This document shows, piece after piece, positions 39,901 to 49,246 of a DNA stretch of 64,000 nucleotides (within the stretch, counting starts at the first letter, position 1; each line of letters opens with the position of its first letter). The DNA comes from DASUAS01 sp963819475. GTDB lineage: Bacteria > Actinomycetota > Acidimicrobiia > IMCC26256 > DASPTH01. Made by a program: the position numbers and the translations under genes. The notes beneath the pieces were generated by a model, which was not told the DNA's origin, did not search any database, and saw nothing but the letters and a program-made list of their open reading frames with translations. The stretch covers positions 503,301 to 567,300 of the forward strand of contig CAWFWE010000008.1 of assembly GCA_963819475.1 (NCBI GenBank), given 5' to 3'.

Positions 39901-41622
39901 TCAGCGGGCGAGGTCGATCCCGGCGTCCTCCGCCATCGCCTCGCCCGCCAGGAACCCGAACACCATGGCCGGGGCGATGGTCGCGCCTGCCCCCGCGTAC
40001 CGGGTGCCCATGACCGTCGACGCCGAGTTCCCCGCGGCATAGAGGCCGGGGATGGGGTTCCCGTCGTCGTCGAGCACCCGCCCGCCGGTGTCGGTCACCA
40101 GCCCGGCCTTCGTTCCGAGGTCGCTGGGCGTCACCGGGATGGCGTAGAACGGCGCCGTCTCGATCGGGCCCAGGGTCGGGTTCGGCTTGGCGCGCGGGTC
40201 GGAGTAGTAGCGGTCGTTGGCGCTGGCGCCGCGGTGGAAGTCCTCGTCGACGCCGGTCCGGGCGAACCCGTTGAAGCGCTCGACGGTCGCGCGCAGCGTG
40301 GCGGGATCGAGGCCGATGTCGGCGGCGAGCCCGTCGAGCGTGTCCGCCCGGTGCAACCAGCCCGCGCCGGGCTGCCACTCGGGCGGGAGCTTCTTGTCGG
40401 ACATCACGAAGGACGGCAGCACCGGTCCGAGGTTGTAGCGGGAGCGGTAGGTGGCGTCGACGACGAACCATGCGGGGATCGACACGTGATCCTTGGCATC
40501 CTGCTCGTACATCTTGATGACGAGGTCGTTGTAGTTCTCGCCCTCGTTGAGGAATCGCTTGGCGTCGCGATTCACGAAGATGCCGTGCGGCAGGCTCTTC
40601 TCGATCATGAGCACATTCGTGTACTTGACCCCAGGCGCGAGCGTGGCCGGCATCCACCACGCCTCGCGCATCAGGTCGACGTCGAGTTGCGCGCCGATGG
40701 CGGCGCCGGCGAGGATGCCGTCGCCGGTGTTGTCGTAGTTGCCGACGCTCCAGCTCGCCTCGATGGGCGCCCGCTGGTACTGCTTGCGCATCGCGTCGTT
40801 CCGCTCGAACCCGCCGGCGCCCACCATCACCCCCCGGCGTGCCTCGATGTTCATGGGCTTGCCGTCGCGGGTGATCGTGACGCCGACGACCCGGCCGTCC
40901 TCCACGACGAACGACTCCACGCGTGCGCGCAGCCACAGCGGCACGCCGCGTTCGATCAGCGAGAGGCGGAGCCGTCCGACGAGCGACTGGCCCATGGTGA
41001 GGAACGGGTCGCGGTCGTAGCGCTTGCGTCGCTGATACCGCGCCGCGTAGCGGGCCAGGCCCTTCGCCACCTCGAGCTTGGGCTTGAGGCCGGGCTGGAG
41101 CATCGTGCGCGCCTGCGGCACCGTCAGCAGGAACTTGCCCATGATCATCGCCGGCGGATACGGGTCGTGGAGCGTGCGGAACTCCTCACCGAGCTCGTTG
41201 CCGTCGAAGGGCACGGGATCGAGCGAACGCCCGCCGAGGCGCCCGCCGGGATCCTCGGGCACGTAGTCGGGATAGAACTCGAGCGAGTCGAACCGCAGGT
41301 GCGTGCGCGCCGCGAGGTACTCGATCATGCGGTTGCCCTCACGGATGAAGGTCCGGAGCCGCTCCTCCGGGATCGTGCCGCCGGTGAGGTGGGCCAGGTA
41401 CTTCACCCCCTCGTCCTCGGAGTCCTCGAGGCCGAGCTCCTTCATGGCCCGGTTGTTCGGCAGCCACACCGCGCCGGCCGACATCGCGGTCGACCCGCCC
41501 CACGTGTCGCCCTTCTCGACGATCAGGACCTCGAGGCCCAGGTCGTGCGCGCGCACCGCGGCGCACTGCCCGGCGCCCCCCGAGCCCATCACCAGCACGT
41601 CGACCGAATGGTGCCATTCCAT
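39901..41622 (-). CDS. FAD-dependent oxidoreductase resembling 3-ketosteroid-delta1-dehydrogenase
   Basis: 573 residues. Rossmann FAD motif VDVLVMGSGGAGQCAAVRAH with EVLIVEKGDTWGGSTAMSAG, the long substrate domain with GVMVGAGGFERNDAMRKQYQ, and the C-terminal FAD contact IPGLYAAGNSASTVMGTRYA with GAGATIAPAMVFGFLAGEAM. The layout (SAG-x-x-W-x-P-N-N, NSASTVMG-x-x-Y-x-G-x-G-x-T) is that of KstD-like flavoproteins, which dehydrogenate ring C-C bonds next to a keto group; many homologues act on non-steroid substrates. Together with the SDR upstream (15-base gap) it forms a minus-strand operon. Confidence 0.82.
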   Translation of the reverse strand: MEWHHSVDVLVMGSGGAGQCAAVRAHDLGLEVLIVEKGDTWGGSTAMSAGAVWLPNNRAMKELGLEDSEDEGVKYLAHLTGGTIPEERLRTFIREGNRMIEYLAARTHLRFDSLEFYPDYVPEDPGGRLGGRSLDPVPFDGNELGEEFRTLHDPYPPAMIMGKFLLTVPQARTMLQPGLKPKLEVAKGLARYAARYQRRKRYDRDPFLTMGQSLVGRLRLSLIERGVPLWLRARVESFVVEDGRVVGVTITRDGKPMNIEARRGVMVGAGGFERNDAMRKQYQRAPIEASWSVGNYDNTGDGILAGAAIGAQLDVDLMREAWWMPATLAPGVKYTNVLMIEKSLPHGIFVNRDAKRFLNEGENYNDLVIKMYEQDAKDHVSIPAWFVVDATYRSRYNLGPVLPSFVMSDKKLPPEWQPGAGWLHRADTLDGLAADIGLDPATLRATVERFNGFARTGVDEDFHRGASANDRYYSDPRAKPNPTLGPIETAPFYAIPVTPSDLGTKAGLVTDTGGRVLDDDGNPIPGLYAAGNSASTVMGTRYAGAGATIAPAMVFGFLAGEAMAEDAGIDLAR

Positions 41623-41637
41623 GTCGCGGTTCCTTTC

Positions 41638-42393
41638 TCAGAACGTGTCCGGGCGCACGAGCGCATCGGTGCCGCCGTCGACGAAGAGCACGCTGCCCAC
41701 CATGAACGACGAGTGCTCGCTCAACATCCACTGCGCGGCCGCCGCGATCTCCTCCGGTTCGGCCCAACGCCCGACCGGCATCGGGATCGCCCGCATCAGC
41801 GGGCCGATCTCGGGATCGGCCAGGGTCGTCTCGGTCAGCGGCGTGAGCGTGTTGCCGGGCGCCAATGCGTTGAGGCGAACCCCGTCGGCGGCCCACGACG
41901 GGGCGGTGCGGCGGACCCAGCGGGCCAACGCCAGCTTGACGCTCGCGTACGCCACCCCGCCCGCGCCGACCTGCGCCGCGGCGCGCGCCTCGTCGCCCGC
42001 GAGGCACGCGGCCACGAGGGCGTCGTCGACCGGCGCGACGGTGGCCGCGCACGACGACACCGCGACCGCGGCGGTGGGTCCACCCCGGGTGAGCGCGCCG
42101 CGCAGGCCCTCGAGCATCGCGATGCTGCCGAAGTAGCTGACGTGGACGAGCTGCGCGGGCGGCTCGACGGTCGCGGGCACCCCGGCGAACCCGGCGTACC
42201 CGTCGAGGGACCCGTCGCACCGCTCGAGGACCCCCGCGATGGCAGCCTCCCGTCCCGCGGCCGTGCCGAGGTCGGCGATCACCTCGGAGTCGCGCAGGTC
42301 GACGCCGATGACGCTGCGGCCCTCGGCCTCCAGTCGGCGCCGGGTCGCGGCGCCGATGCCGGATGCCGATCCCGTCAACGCAATACCCGCCAT
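41638..42393 (-). CDS. Short-chain dehydrogenase/reductase
   Basis: 251 residues from the ATG at 42393, which follows GGGGGGACG. GIALTGSASGIGAATRRRLE is the NAD(P) site and VAYASVKLALARWVRRTAPS contains the catalytic Y-x-x-x-K; SSFMVGSVLFVDGGTDALVR is the usual SDR end. The sequence around the central NNAG is altered (GYAGFAG), as in some 3-alpha-hydroxysteroid dehydrogenases. First gene of the operon with the KstD-like flavoprotein, divergent from the SDR at 42569 with a shared operator. Confidence 0.85.
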   Translation of the reverse strand: MAGIALTGSASGIGAATRRRLEAEGRSVIGVDLRDSEVIADLGTAAGREAAIAGVLERCDGSLDGYAGFAGVPATVEPPAQLVHVSYFGSIAMLEGLRGALTRGGPTAAVAVSSCAATVAPVDDALVAACLAGDEARAAAQVGAGGVAYASVKLALARWVRRTAPSWAADGVRLNALAPGNTLTPLTETTLADPEIGPLMRAIPMPVGRWAEPEEIAAAAQWMLSEHSSFMVGSVLFVDGGTDALVRPDTF

Positions 42394-42486
42394 CGTCCCC
42401 CCGCGTGCGGCCGCCGGGTCGGCGTCCATCGTCGGCCCGTCGGCAGGCTCGTCGACGCCGGGATCGTATCGACTATCAATCTATTT

Positions 42487-42500
42487 ATCAAAGGCTTGAT
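42487..42500 (+). promoter_or_regulatory. ATCAAG-N2-CTTGAT-type operator between divergent SDR genes
   Basis: ATCAAAGGCTTGAT, one base off the consensus, in the 175-base divergent interval; 94 bases from the minus-strand start and 69 from the plus-strand start. A half-site (TATCAATC) lies just before it. Confidence 0.65.
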
Positions 42501-42568
42501 TGCCCGTCCGCCCGTGGTTTAAGGTCGCCGCCAGGTCCAGGTGCACGGCATTCGGTCGCGGGGGGTCG

Positions 42569-43324
42569 ATGCGGACGCTCGAAGGCAAGGTTGCGATCGT
42601 CACCGGCGCCGGCCAGGGCGTCGGTGAAGGCGTTGCACTGGCGCTCGCCGACGCCGGCGCCAAGGTGGTGGTCGCCGGCCGGACGAAGACCAAGGTGGAG
42701 CGGACCGCCACCGCCATCGCGCAGCGCGACGGGGTCGCGGCGCCCCTCGAGTGCGACGTGACCGATCCGGTCCAGGTGCAGGAGTGCGTCGACTTCACCG
42801 TGCGCGAGTACGGCACCGTCGACATCCTGGTGAACAACGCCCACGTGCCACCGCTCGGGCCGATCGCCGAGATCCCGGAAGCGCTCTTCGAGGCGGGGTG
42901 GAGCACCGGGCCGCTGGCGACGTTCCGGTTCATGCGGGCCTGCCATCCGCACCTCAAGGGCGGCGGGGTGATCGTGAACATGGGCTCCGGCTCCGCGATC
43001 CGGCCCGACCTGACCGCCTTCGGGGCCTACGGCGCGTGCAAGGAGGCGATCCGGACCATGAGCCGTGCCGCCGCGTGCGAGTGGGGGCGGGACGGCATCC
43101 GGGTGAACGTGGTGTTGCCGCTGGCGCTGTCGCCCGCGATGGAAGGCTTCCTCGCCGAGCACCCCGAAGCCCGCGACGGCGTGCTCGGCGCGATCCCGCT
43201 CGGGTTCATCGGCGACTCGGAGCTGCACATCGGTCCTGCCGTGGTCTGGTTGTGCTCCGACGCCGCGAGCTACGTGACCGGCACGAGCATCTGTGTCGAC
43301 GGCGGCCAGGACTACGTCCGCTGA
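42569..43324 (+). CDS. Short-chain dehydrogenase/reductase
   Basis: 251 residues. KVAIVTGAGQGVGEGVALAL (cofactor site), DILVNNAHVPP, FGAYGACKEAIRTMSRAAAC with the Y-x-x-x-K pair, and SYVTGTSICVDGGQDYVR at the end. A classical SDR oxidising or reducing a secondary alcohol or dihydrodiol. It starts a long plus-strand operon with the alcohol dehydrogenase, flavin monooxygenase and Mo-hydroxylase genes. Confidence 0.88.
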   Translation: MRTLEGKVAIVTGAGQGVGEGVALALADAGAKVVVAGRTKTKVERTATAIAQRDGVAAPLECDVTDPVQVQECVDFTVREYGTVDILVNNAHVPPLGPIAEIPEALFEAGWSTGPLATFRFMRACHPHLKGGGVIVNMGSGSAIRPDLTAFGAYGACKEAIRTMSRAAACEWGRDGIRVNVVLPLALSPAMEGFLAEHPEARDGVLGAIPLGFIGDSELHIGPAVVWLCSDAASYVTGTSICVDGGQDYVR

Positions 43325-43349
43325 CCGCGGAGCCAGGGGGACCTCGGAC

Positions 43350-44363
43350 ATGCGCGCAGCCCTCTACTACGGACCGGGAGACGTCCGGCTCGAGGACATC
43401 CCCGAACCGGACCCGACCCCCGGCACGGTGAAGGTCCGGTCGCTGCACAACGGGCTGTGCGGCACCGACCTGCACCAGTACTTCGTCGGCCCGATGAGCC
43501 CCGCGCCCCTGCCCACCGTGGTCGGGCACGAGTTCTCGGGGGAGGTCGTCGACGTCGGCCGCGACGTCACCTCGGTGGCGGTCGGTGACCTCGTCGCCAT
43601 CGAACCGCTCTGGCCGTGTGGCACGTGCGCGCCCTGTGTCGACGGTGACCCCAACCTCTGCTGGGAGGTCCTGTGCCACGGCCTCGGTGGCCCCGGCGGC
43701 GGCCTCTCGGAGTTCACCGTGGTGCGCGAGCACATGGCCCACCGGATGCCCGAGGGCCTCGGTCCCGTCCACGGCGCCCTGGTCGAGCCCATGTCGGTCG
43801 CCTACCGGGCCGTGCTGCGCGGTGAGCCGCACCCCGGTGACGCGGCGGTCGTGTTCGGCGCCGGTCCCATCGGCATCGGCGCCTACCTCGCCCTGCGCGC
43901 GCTCGGAGTCGACGACGTCACCGTGGTGGAGCCCGCGGCGGAGCGCCGCGCCGCGGTCGGCGCCCTCGGAGCGGAGCGCGTGCTCGACCCGGCGGCCACC
44001 GACGTCGTGGAGGAGGTGCGCGACCGCACGAAGGGTGCCGGGGCCCGGGTCGTCGTCGACGCCGCGGGCGTCCCCGCGTCCTTCACCGCCGCGCTCGGGG
44101 TCGCGAGCACCCGCGGCCGCGTCGTGACCGTCGCCGCGTACATGGAGGCCGTGACCTACAACCCGACCGACGTGATGATGCGCGAGCTCGAGATCGTGTC
44201 GTCGTTCTCGTACAACGGCGAGTTCGACGCCGTGATCGACCACATGGCGGCGGGTCGGTACCCGGCCGACGGATGGGTCGAGCGCGTGCCCTTCGACGAG
44301 CAGCTCACCGCGTACGACCGCCTGCACCGGGGCGAGGCGATCAAGTTGATGATCGACCTGTGA
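43350..44363 (+). CDS. Zinc-dependent medium-chain alcohol dehydrogenase
   Basis: 337 residues. LHNGLCGTDLHQYFVGP and VVGHEFSGEVVDVGRDV give the catalytic zinc ligands; CGTCAPCVDGDPNLC is the structural zinc loop; VVFGAGPIGIGAYLALRALG is the NAD site. Closest in style to butanediol/threonine-type dehydrogenases. In this operon it probably oxidises a ring alcohol or an alcohol released from the substrate. Confidence 0.88.
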   Translation: MRAALYYGPGDVRLEDIPEPDPTPGTVKVRSLHNGLCGTDLHQYFVGPMSPAPLPTVVGHEFSGEVVDVGRDVTSVAVGDLVAIEPLWPCGTCAPCVDGDPNLCWEVLCHGLGGPGGGLSEFTVVREHMAHRMPEGLGPVHGALVEPMSVAYRAVLRGEPHPGDAAVVFGAGPIGIGAYLALRALGVDDVTVVEPAAERRAAVGALGAERVLDPAATDVVEEVRDRTKGAGARVVVDAAGVPASFTAALGVASTRGRVVTVAAYMEAVTYNPTDVMMRELEIVSSFSYNGEFDAVIDHMAAGRYPADGWVERVPFDEQLTAYDRLHRGEAIKLMIDL

Positions 44364-44409
44364 GCGCGACCCGCCCCGCCCCATCCCTCGGAGAACGGAG
44401 AACAGGCCG

Positions 44410-45624
44410 ATGACCCTGATCGGTGCCCAGGACCGTGACCGTCTCGCCGGGCTGACGCGCGAGGGCGCGATCGCCCGCGCCCGCGAGCTCGCCGCCAATC
44501 TCGTGGACCGGCGGGCGGAGACCGAAGCCCTCCGGCGCGTCCCCGACGCCACCATGGAGGAGTTCGTGGCGAGCGGCCTGATGCGGATCAACCAGGCCTC
44601 GCGCTGGGGCGGCGCCGAGCTCGGCACCGAGGCCGCGGTCGAGGTGATCGCCGAGGTCGCCAAGGGTGACGCGTCGGCCGGGTGGGTGTTCGGCCTGATC
44701 GCCAGCCACTTCTGGTTGGTCTGCCTGTTCCCGCCGGAGGCGCAGGAGGAGATGTGGGGGCGCGACCCCGACGTGATGATGTCGTCGTCGTTCGCGGCCA
44801 CCGAGGGCCACTGCGAGAAGGTCGAGGGCGGGTACCGCGTCCAGGGGCGCTGGCCGTTCTCGAGCGGGTCCGACCACTGCTCCTGGGCCATGCTCGGCAT
44901 CGTGCTGCCGCCGGCGGGCCCCGACGAGCCGCCGACGCTGGTGTGGGGTCTCCTCCCGCGGTCGGACTACCGGGTCGACGACGACTGGCGAACCGTGGGC
45001 ATGCGGGGCACCGGGTCGCACACCCTCGTCGTCGACGACGCCTTCATCCCCGACCACCGGTGCATCAACCCCTGGGAGGTGAGCGCGGGAACCGCCCCCG
45101 GCTCCGCGTTCAACCCGGCGCCGCTCTTCCGCCTCCCCTTCGGTCCCGCGCTCGCGTACTACCTCTCGGCACCCGCGCTCGGCGCCGCCGAGCGGACCTT
45201 CGACGACTGGGTGCACTACATCGCGGGGAAGCGTCAGGTCTTCACCGGCGCCGAGGTCGGCAAGCAGGCGCCGACGCTGATCCGGGCGGGTGAGCTGTCG
45301 GCGCAGCTCGAGGCGGCCCGGCTGCTCATGACCACGACGCCGCGCGCGATCGACGAGGCCATCCTGCGCGGCCCGCTCGACCAGGAGCTGCGCGTCCGCG
45401 CCGGTCGCAACGCGACCTACGCGGTGCGGATGTGCGTCGACGTGGTCGAGCGCTGCATGCAGTTCAGCGGCGGCTCCGGTCTCTTCGAGCACCATCCGGT
45501 GCAGCAGGGTTGGCGCGATGTGCACGGCGTCGCCGCCCACGTCGGGTTCGGGGTCGACAACGCGTACGGGACCTACGGCAACCTCCTCTTGGGGTTGCCG
45601 GTGATGCCCTCACCGATGCTGTGA
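44410..45624 (+). CDS. Acyl-CoA-dehydrogenase-like flavin monooxygenase (HsaA-like)
   Basis: 404 residues with the acyl-CoA-dehydrogenase fold: GLMRINQASRWGGAELGTEA, DASAGWVFGLIASHFWLVCL, GYRVQGRWPFSSGSDHCSWA and VGMRGTGSHTLVVDDAFIPD. The G-x-W-x-F-x-SG-x-x-x-x-x-W motif and lack of the acyl-CoA catalytic Glu pattern place it with two-component phenol-type monooxygenases such as HsaA. A flavin reductase partner is not in the window. The stop overlaps the Mo-hydroxylase start by GTGA. Confidence 0.8.
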   Translation: MTLIGAQDRDRLAGLTREGAIARARELAANLVDRRAETEALRRVPDATMEEFVASGLMRINQASRWGGAELGTEAAVEVIAEVAKGDASAGWVFGLIASHFWLVCLFPPEAQEEMWGRDPDVMMSSSFAATEGHCEKVEGGYRVQGRWPFSSGSDHCSWAMLGIVLPPAGPDEPPTLVWGLLPRSDYRVDDDWRTVGMRGTGSHTLVVDDAFIPDHRCINPWEVSAGTAPGSAFNPAPLFRLPFGPALAYYLSAPALGAAERTFDDWVHYIAGKRQVFTGAEVGKQAPTLIRAGELSAQLEAARLLMTTTPRAIDEAILRGPLDQELRVRAGRNATYAVRMCVDVVERCMQFSGGSGLFEHHPVQQGWRDVHGVAAHVGFGVDNAYGTYGNLLLGLPVMPSPML

Positions 45625-47912
45625 GCGTCCTCGGCAACCGGGTCGTCCGGGTGGAGGACCCCGGCCTCCTCACCGGCACGACGGCCTTCGTCAGTGACAT
45701 CACCGACCCGCTCCTCGACGGTGCCCTGCACGTGACCTACGTGCGATCGGCGATGGCGCACGCGCGGATCTCCGACGTCGACACCGCGGAGGCGCTCCGG
45801 CAGCCCGGCGTCGTCGGCATCTTCACCGCCAACGAGCTCGGGCTCACGCCGCAGCCCTCGCCGTACTCGCCCATGTTCACGACCTGCCCGCTCGCGTGCG
45901 AGGTCGTCCGCTACGTCGGCGAGCCGATCGCCGCGGTGGTCACGGAACGGGCCGACCAGGGTGAGGACGCCGCCGAGCTCGTCGTCGTCGACTACGACCC
46001 GCTGCCGGTGGTCGTCGATCCGATGGACGCGCTGCGGGACGAGGTCCTGCTGTTCCCCGCCGTCGGCACCAACGTGTGCGGCGACTCCGCGCACATGGGA
46101 GTCCCGCCCGAGAGCGACGACCTGTTCGACGGGTGCGAGGTGGTGGTCACGGAGCGGCTCGTGAACCAGCGGGTCGCGCCGTGCCCGCTCGAGGTCCGGT
46201 CGGCCGCCGCGGCGTGGACCGCGGACGGCAAGCTCGTGCACTGGGCGACGTCGCAGATCCCGCACGTGGTGCACAACGTGCTGTCGATGATCTACGAGCC
46301 GGCGTCGGTCCGGGTGGTGACGCCCGCCGTCGGCGGAGGGTTCGGGGCCAAGTCCGGCGTGCACGGCGAGGAGCTGATGCTCGGCGGGCTCGCGGCCGCG
46401 CTGCAGCGACCGGTGCGGTGGACCGAGACGCGTTCGGAGAGCATGCAGGCGCTCGAGCACGGACGCGCCCAGCACCACGAGATCACCATCGGCGGGACGC
46501 GCGACGGTGACGTGCAGGCGTACCGCCTGAACATCGTGCAGGACGCCGGCGCCTACCCGGGGTTCGCGTCGATCATCCCGGTGCTCATGACGCGCACGAT
46601 GGCACCCTCGGTCTACGACATCCCCAAGGTCGAGTGCGTGACCAAGAGCGTGGTCACCAACACCACGCCGGTCGCGGCGTACCGGGGCGCGGGGCGTCCC
46701 GAGGCGGTCGCGGCGATCGAGCGCGCCATGGACCTGTTCGCGCTCGAGACGGGACTCGATCCGGTCGAGGTCCGGCGCCGGAACCTGGTCCCGCCGTTCT
46801 CGGAGCCGATGACGACGGTGATGGGCGCGGTCTACGACGTCGGCGACTACGTGGGCGCGCTCGACGCCGTGCTCGAGCGCGCCGGGTACGACGAGCTCCG
46901 CGCCGAGCAGCGCCGCCGGCGTGAGCGCAGCGACCCGGTGCAGATGGGGATCGGGGTCAGCTGCTACGTCGAGATCACCGGGAAGTCGGTGACCGACTCC
47001 AACCCGCAGGAGGTCGCCCGGATCCGCATCCACGACGACGGGGCGGCGACCGTGTTCACGGGGACCTCGCCGCACGGCCAGGGCCACGACACGTCGTGGT
47101 CGATGATCGCCTCGTCGGAGCTGGGGATCCCGATGGACCGCATCGATGTCGTGCACGGCGACACCGACCGCGTCCCCGTGGGCGGGGGCACGTTCGGGTC
47201 CCGCTCGTTGCAGCAGGGGGGCGCGGCGGTGCAACAGGTCAGCATCGAGGTGGTCGACCGGGCCCGCTCGCTCGCCGCCGAGCTCCTCGAGGCCGACCTC
47301 GACGACGTGGTGCTCGACAAGGAGACCGGCGCGTTCCACGTGCGCGGGACCCCGACCATGGCGAAGTCGTGGGGTGACCTCGCCAGCGCGAGCAGCGCGA
47401 GCAGCGCGAACGGCCACGCCGCCCTCGACGTCGAGTCGAGCTTCGTCGCGCCCGGCCCGACGTACCCGTTCGGCGCGCACCTCGCGGTGGTGCACGTCGA
47501 CGTGGAGACCGGCAAGGTCGAGCTCGTCCGGTTCGTCGCCTGCGACGACGCCGGCACCGTGTTGAACCCGTTGATCTTCGAAGGTCAGGTGCACGGCGGC
47601 ATCGCCCAGGGGGCGGCCCAGGCGCTGGTCGAGGAGTTCGCGTACGACGCCGACGGCAACCCCGTCACCGGGAACCTCGCCGACTACACGTTCATCTCGG
47701 CGGCCGAGCTCCCCGACTTCGAGATCGTGCACCAGGAGACGCCGACGCCGTACAACCCGCTCGGCGCCAAGGGGGTCGGTGAAGCGGGCACCATCGGCTC
47801 CGCACCGGCAGTGCAGTCCGCCGTGATCGACGCGCTCTCGGGGTACGGGGTCCGCCACCTCGACATGCCGCTGCTCCCGGAACGGGTCTGGCGCGCCATC
47901 GCGGGCGCCTGA
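45621..47912 (+). CDS. Xanthine-dehydrogenase-family molybdopterin-binding subunit, without partner subunits
   Basis: 763 residues. NRVVRVEDPGLLTGTTAFVS (Ald_Xan_dh_C domain), VTPAVGGGFGAKSGVHGEEL, TPVAAYRGAGRPEAVAAIER and the end GAKGVGEAGTIGSAPAVQSA with the catalytic Glu. AAYRGAGRPE instead of AYRCSFR means it is not a CO dehydrogenase. The normal medium (FAD) and small (2Fe-2S) subunit genes are not adjacent nor anywhere in the window. It would hydroxylate a ring carbon or oxidise an aldehyde. Confidence 0.88.
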   Translation: MSVLGNRVVRVEDPGLLTGTTAFVSDITDPLLDGALHVTYVRSAMAHARISDVDTAEALRQPGVVGIFTANELGLTPQPSPYSPMFTTCPLACEVVRYVGEPIAAVVTERADQGEDAAELVVVDYDPLPVVVDPMDALRDEVLLFPAVGTNVCGDSAHMGVPPESDDLFDGCEVVVTERLVNQRVAPCPLEVRSAAAAWTADGKLVHWATSQIPHVVHNVLSMIYEPASVRVVTPAVGGGFGAKSGVHGEELMLGGLAAALQRPVRWTETRSESMQALEHGRAQHHEITIGGTRDGDVQAYRLNIVQDAGAYPGFASIIPVLMTRTMAPSVYDIPKVECVTKSVVTNTTPVAAYRGAGRPEAVAAIERAMDLFALETGLDPVEVRRRNLVPPFSEPMTTVMGAVYDVGDYVGALDAVLERAGYDELRAEQRRRRERSDPVQMGIGVSCYVEITGKSVTDSNPQEVARIRIHDDGAATVFTGTSPHGQGHDTSWSMIASSELGIPMDRIDVVHGDTDRVPVGGGTFGSRSLQQGGAAVQQVSIEVVDRARSLAAELLEADLDDVVLDKETGAFHVRGTPTMAKSWGDLASASSASSANGHAALDVESSFVAPGPTYPFGAHLAVVHVDVETGKVELVRFVACDDAGTVLNPLIFEGQVHGGIAQGAAQALVEEFAYDADGNPVTGNLADYTFISAAELPDFEIVHQETPTPYNPLGAKGVGEAGTIGSAPAVQSAVIDALSGYGVRHLDMPLLPERVWRAIAGA

Positions 47913-47928
47913 GAGGAAGGGCCAGCAC

Positions 47929-48690
47929 GTGCAGCACGACTTCACGGGGAAGGTGGCGGTGGTCACGGGCGGTGCCTCCGGCATCGGCCGGGCGACGGCG
48001 GACGCGTTCGCGCGCGCCGGCGCGAACGTCGTGGTCGCCGACCTCGACGCGACCGCGCTCGACGAGACGGTGCGCGCGATCAAGGACTCCGGCGGGGAGG
48101 GCGTCGGCGTCCTCACCGACGTGGCGAAGGCCGCCGACGTCGAGCGCATGGTCGCGACCGCCACGGACACGTACGGGGGGCTCGACGTCGCGTTCAACAA
48201 TGCCGGGATCGAGGCCGCGCCACGCGCGGTGGCCGACGTGACCGAAGAGGAATGGGACCGGGTGCAGGCGATCAACACCAAGGGCGTCTGGCTCTCGATG
48301 AAGTACGAGATCCCGGCGATGGTGGCGCGTGGCGGCGGCGCCATCGTGAACGCGTCGTCGATCCTCGGGCTGGTCGGTGCCGCCAACGGCTCGCTCTACA
48401 GCTCCACCAAGCACGCGGTCGCCGGGCTCACCCGCTCGGCGGCGCTCGACTACGCCCCGGCGGGCATCCGCGTGAACGCGACCTCGCCCGGCATGATCGA
48501 GACGCCGTTGATGGAGCGGACCGCGGTCAACATGGAGGTGCCACCCGAGGCCTTCCACGGCATGCACCCACTGGGCCGGATGGGGAAGTCGCCGGAGGTC
48601 GCCGACGCCGTGCTCTGGCTGTGCTCGGACGCGGCGTCGTTCGTGACCGGGGTGGTGCTGCCGGTCGACGGTGGGTACTCGGCCCAATGA
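47929..48690 (+). CDS. Short-chain dehydrogenase/reductase
   Basis: 253 residues from a GTG. KVAVVTGGASGIGRATADAF, DVAFNNAGIEAAP, SLYSSTKHAVAGLTRSAALD with the Y-x-x-x-K pair, and FVTGVVLPVDGGYSAQ. Typical of the cis-dihydrodiol or 3-hydroxy ketone dehydrogenases of catabolic operons. The stop overlaps the following SnoaL-like gene (ATGA), as at the cupin/SnoaL pair. Confidence 0.88.
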   Translation: MQHDFTGKVAVVTGGASGIGRATADAFARAGANVVVADLDATALDETVRAIKDSGGEGVGVLTDVAKAADVERMVATATDTYGGLDVAFNNAGIEAAPRAVADVTEEEWDRVQAINTKGVWLSMKYEIPAMVARGGGAIVNASSILGLVGAANGSLYSSTKHAVAGLTRSAALDYAPAGIRVNATSPGMIETPLMERTAVNMEVPPEAFHGMHPLGRMGKSPEVADAVLWLCSDAASFVTGVVLPVDGGYSAQ

Positions 48691-49178
48691 CCGCGCGGTG
48701 CTCGCTCGAGGAGCTGGCCGACCAGCACGAGATCGAGCAGCTGATGTACCGCTACGCCACGGGCATCGACACCGCCGACTACGAGCTGGTCGACTCGGTC
48801 TTCACCGCGGACGGGGAAGTCGACTACGCGGGCATCGGCGGCCCGCGCGGTCGCTGGCATCCCGAGGTGCGGCAGTGGAGCGAGGAGTCACTCGCGGCCT
48901 TTCCCGTGCGCAAGCACTACATCACGAACGTCGTCGTCACGTTCGCGCCCGACCGCTCGAGCGCGACGTCGGTCACGTACTGGCGATCCCCCATGGGCTT
49001 CGCCCGCCCGGACGGGTCCGTCCACCTGTTCGAACCGGGCGGCCGCTACGTCGACCAGCTGGTGTGCACCGACGCCGGGTGGCGGATCGCGGTGCGGACC
49101 ACGATGCAGGACTGGATGTGGGGCACCCTCCCGCCCGAGCTCACCGGAGAGGGTGCGCCGGAGCGCCCGACCATGTAG
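48687..49178 (+). CDS. SnoaL-like (NTF2-fold) protein
   Basis: 163 residues: EIEQLMYRYATGIDTADYEL with VDSVFTADGEVDYAGIGGPR and HYITNVVVTFAPDRSSATSV. It has the same fold as the proteins at 38411 and 50130 but is longer. Coupled to the SDR. It ends the operon that began at 42569; a new operator-bearing promoter follows. Confidence 0.83.
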   Translation: MTARCSLEELADQHEIEQLMYRYATGIDTADYELVDSVFTADGEVDYAGIGGPRGRWHPEVRQWSEESLAAFPVRKHYITNVVVTFAPDRSSATSVTYWRSPMGFARPDGSVHLFEPGGRYVDQLVCTDAGWRIAVRTTMQDWMWGTLPPELTGEGAPERPTM

Positions 49179-49193
49179 TCTCACAACCACTTG

Positions 49194-49207
49194 ATCAACG
49201 TCTTGAT
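49194..49207 (+). promoter_or_regulatory. ATCAAG-N2-CTTGAT-type operator before the SDR at 49247
   Basis: ATCAACGTCTTGAT, one base off the consensus; it overlaps an upstream half-site (CCACTTGAT, 49188-49195 area) so that two dyads are nested. 39 bases before the ATG at 49247. Confidence 0.65.
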
Positions 49208-49246
49208 AGACGTCGTGATCGTACGTGCGCGGACCGGGGGGAGACG

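Noticed and set aside
39901..41622. Firm assignment as 3-ketosteroid-delta1-dehydrogenase (kstD)
   Set aside because: The flavoprotein fold and motifs fit, but the family has many non-steroid members and no other hallmark steroid genes (kshA, hsaC, kstR, mce) are present, so no gene symbol is given.
45573..48386. A 937-residue antisense frame opposite the Mo-hydroxylase
   Set aside because: Same composition artefact; no motif, and the plus strand encodes a well-conserved protein.
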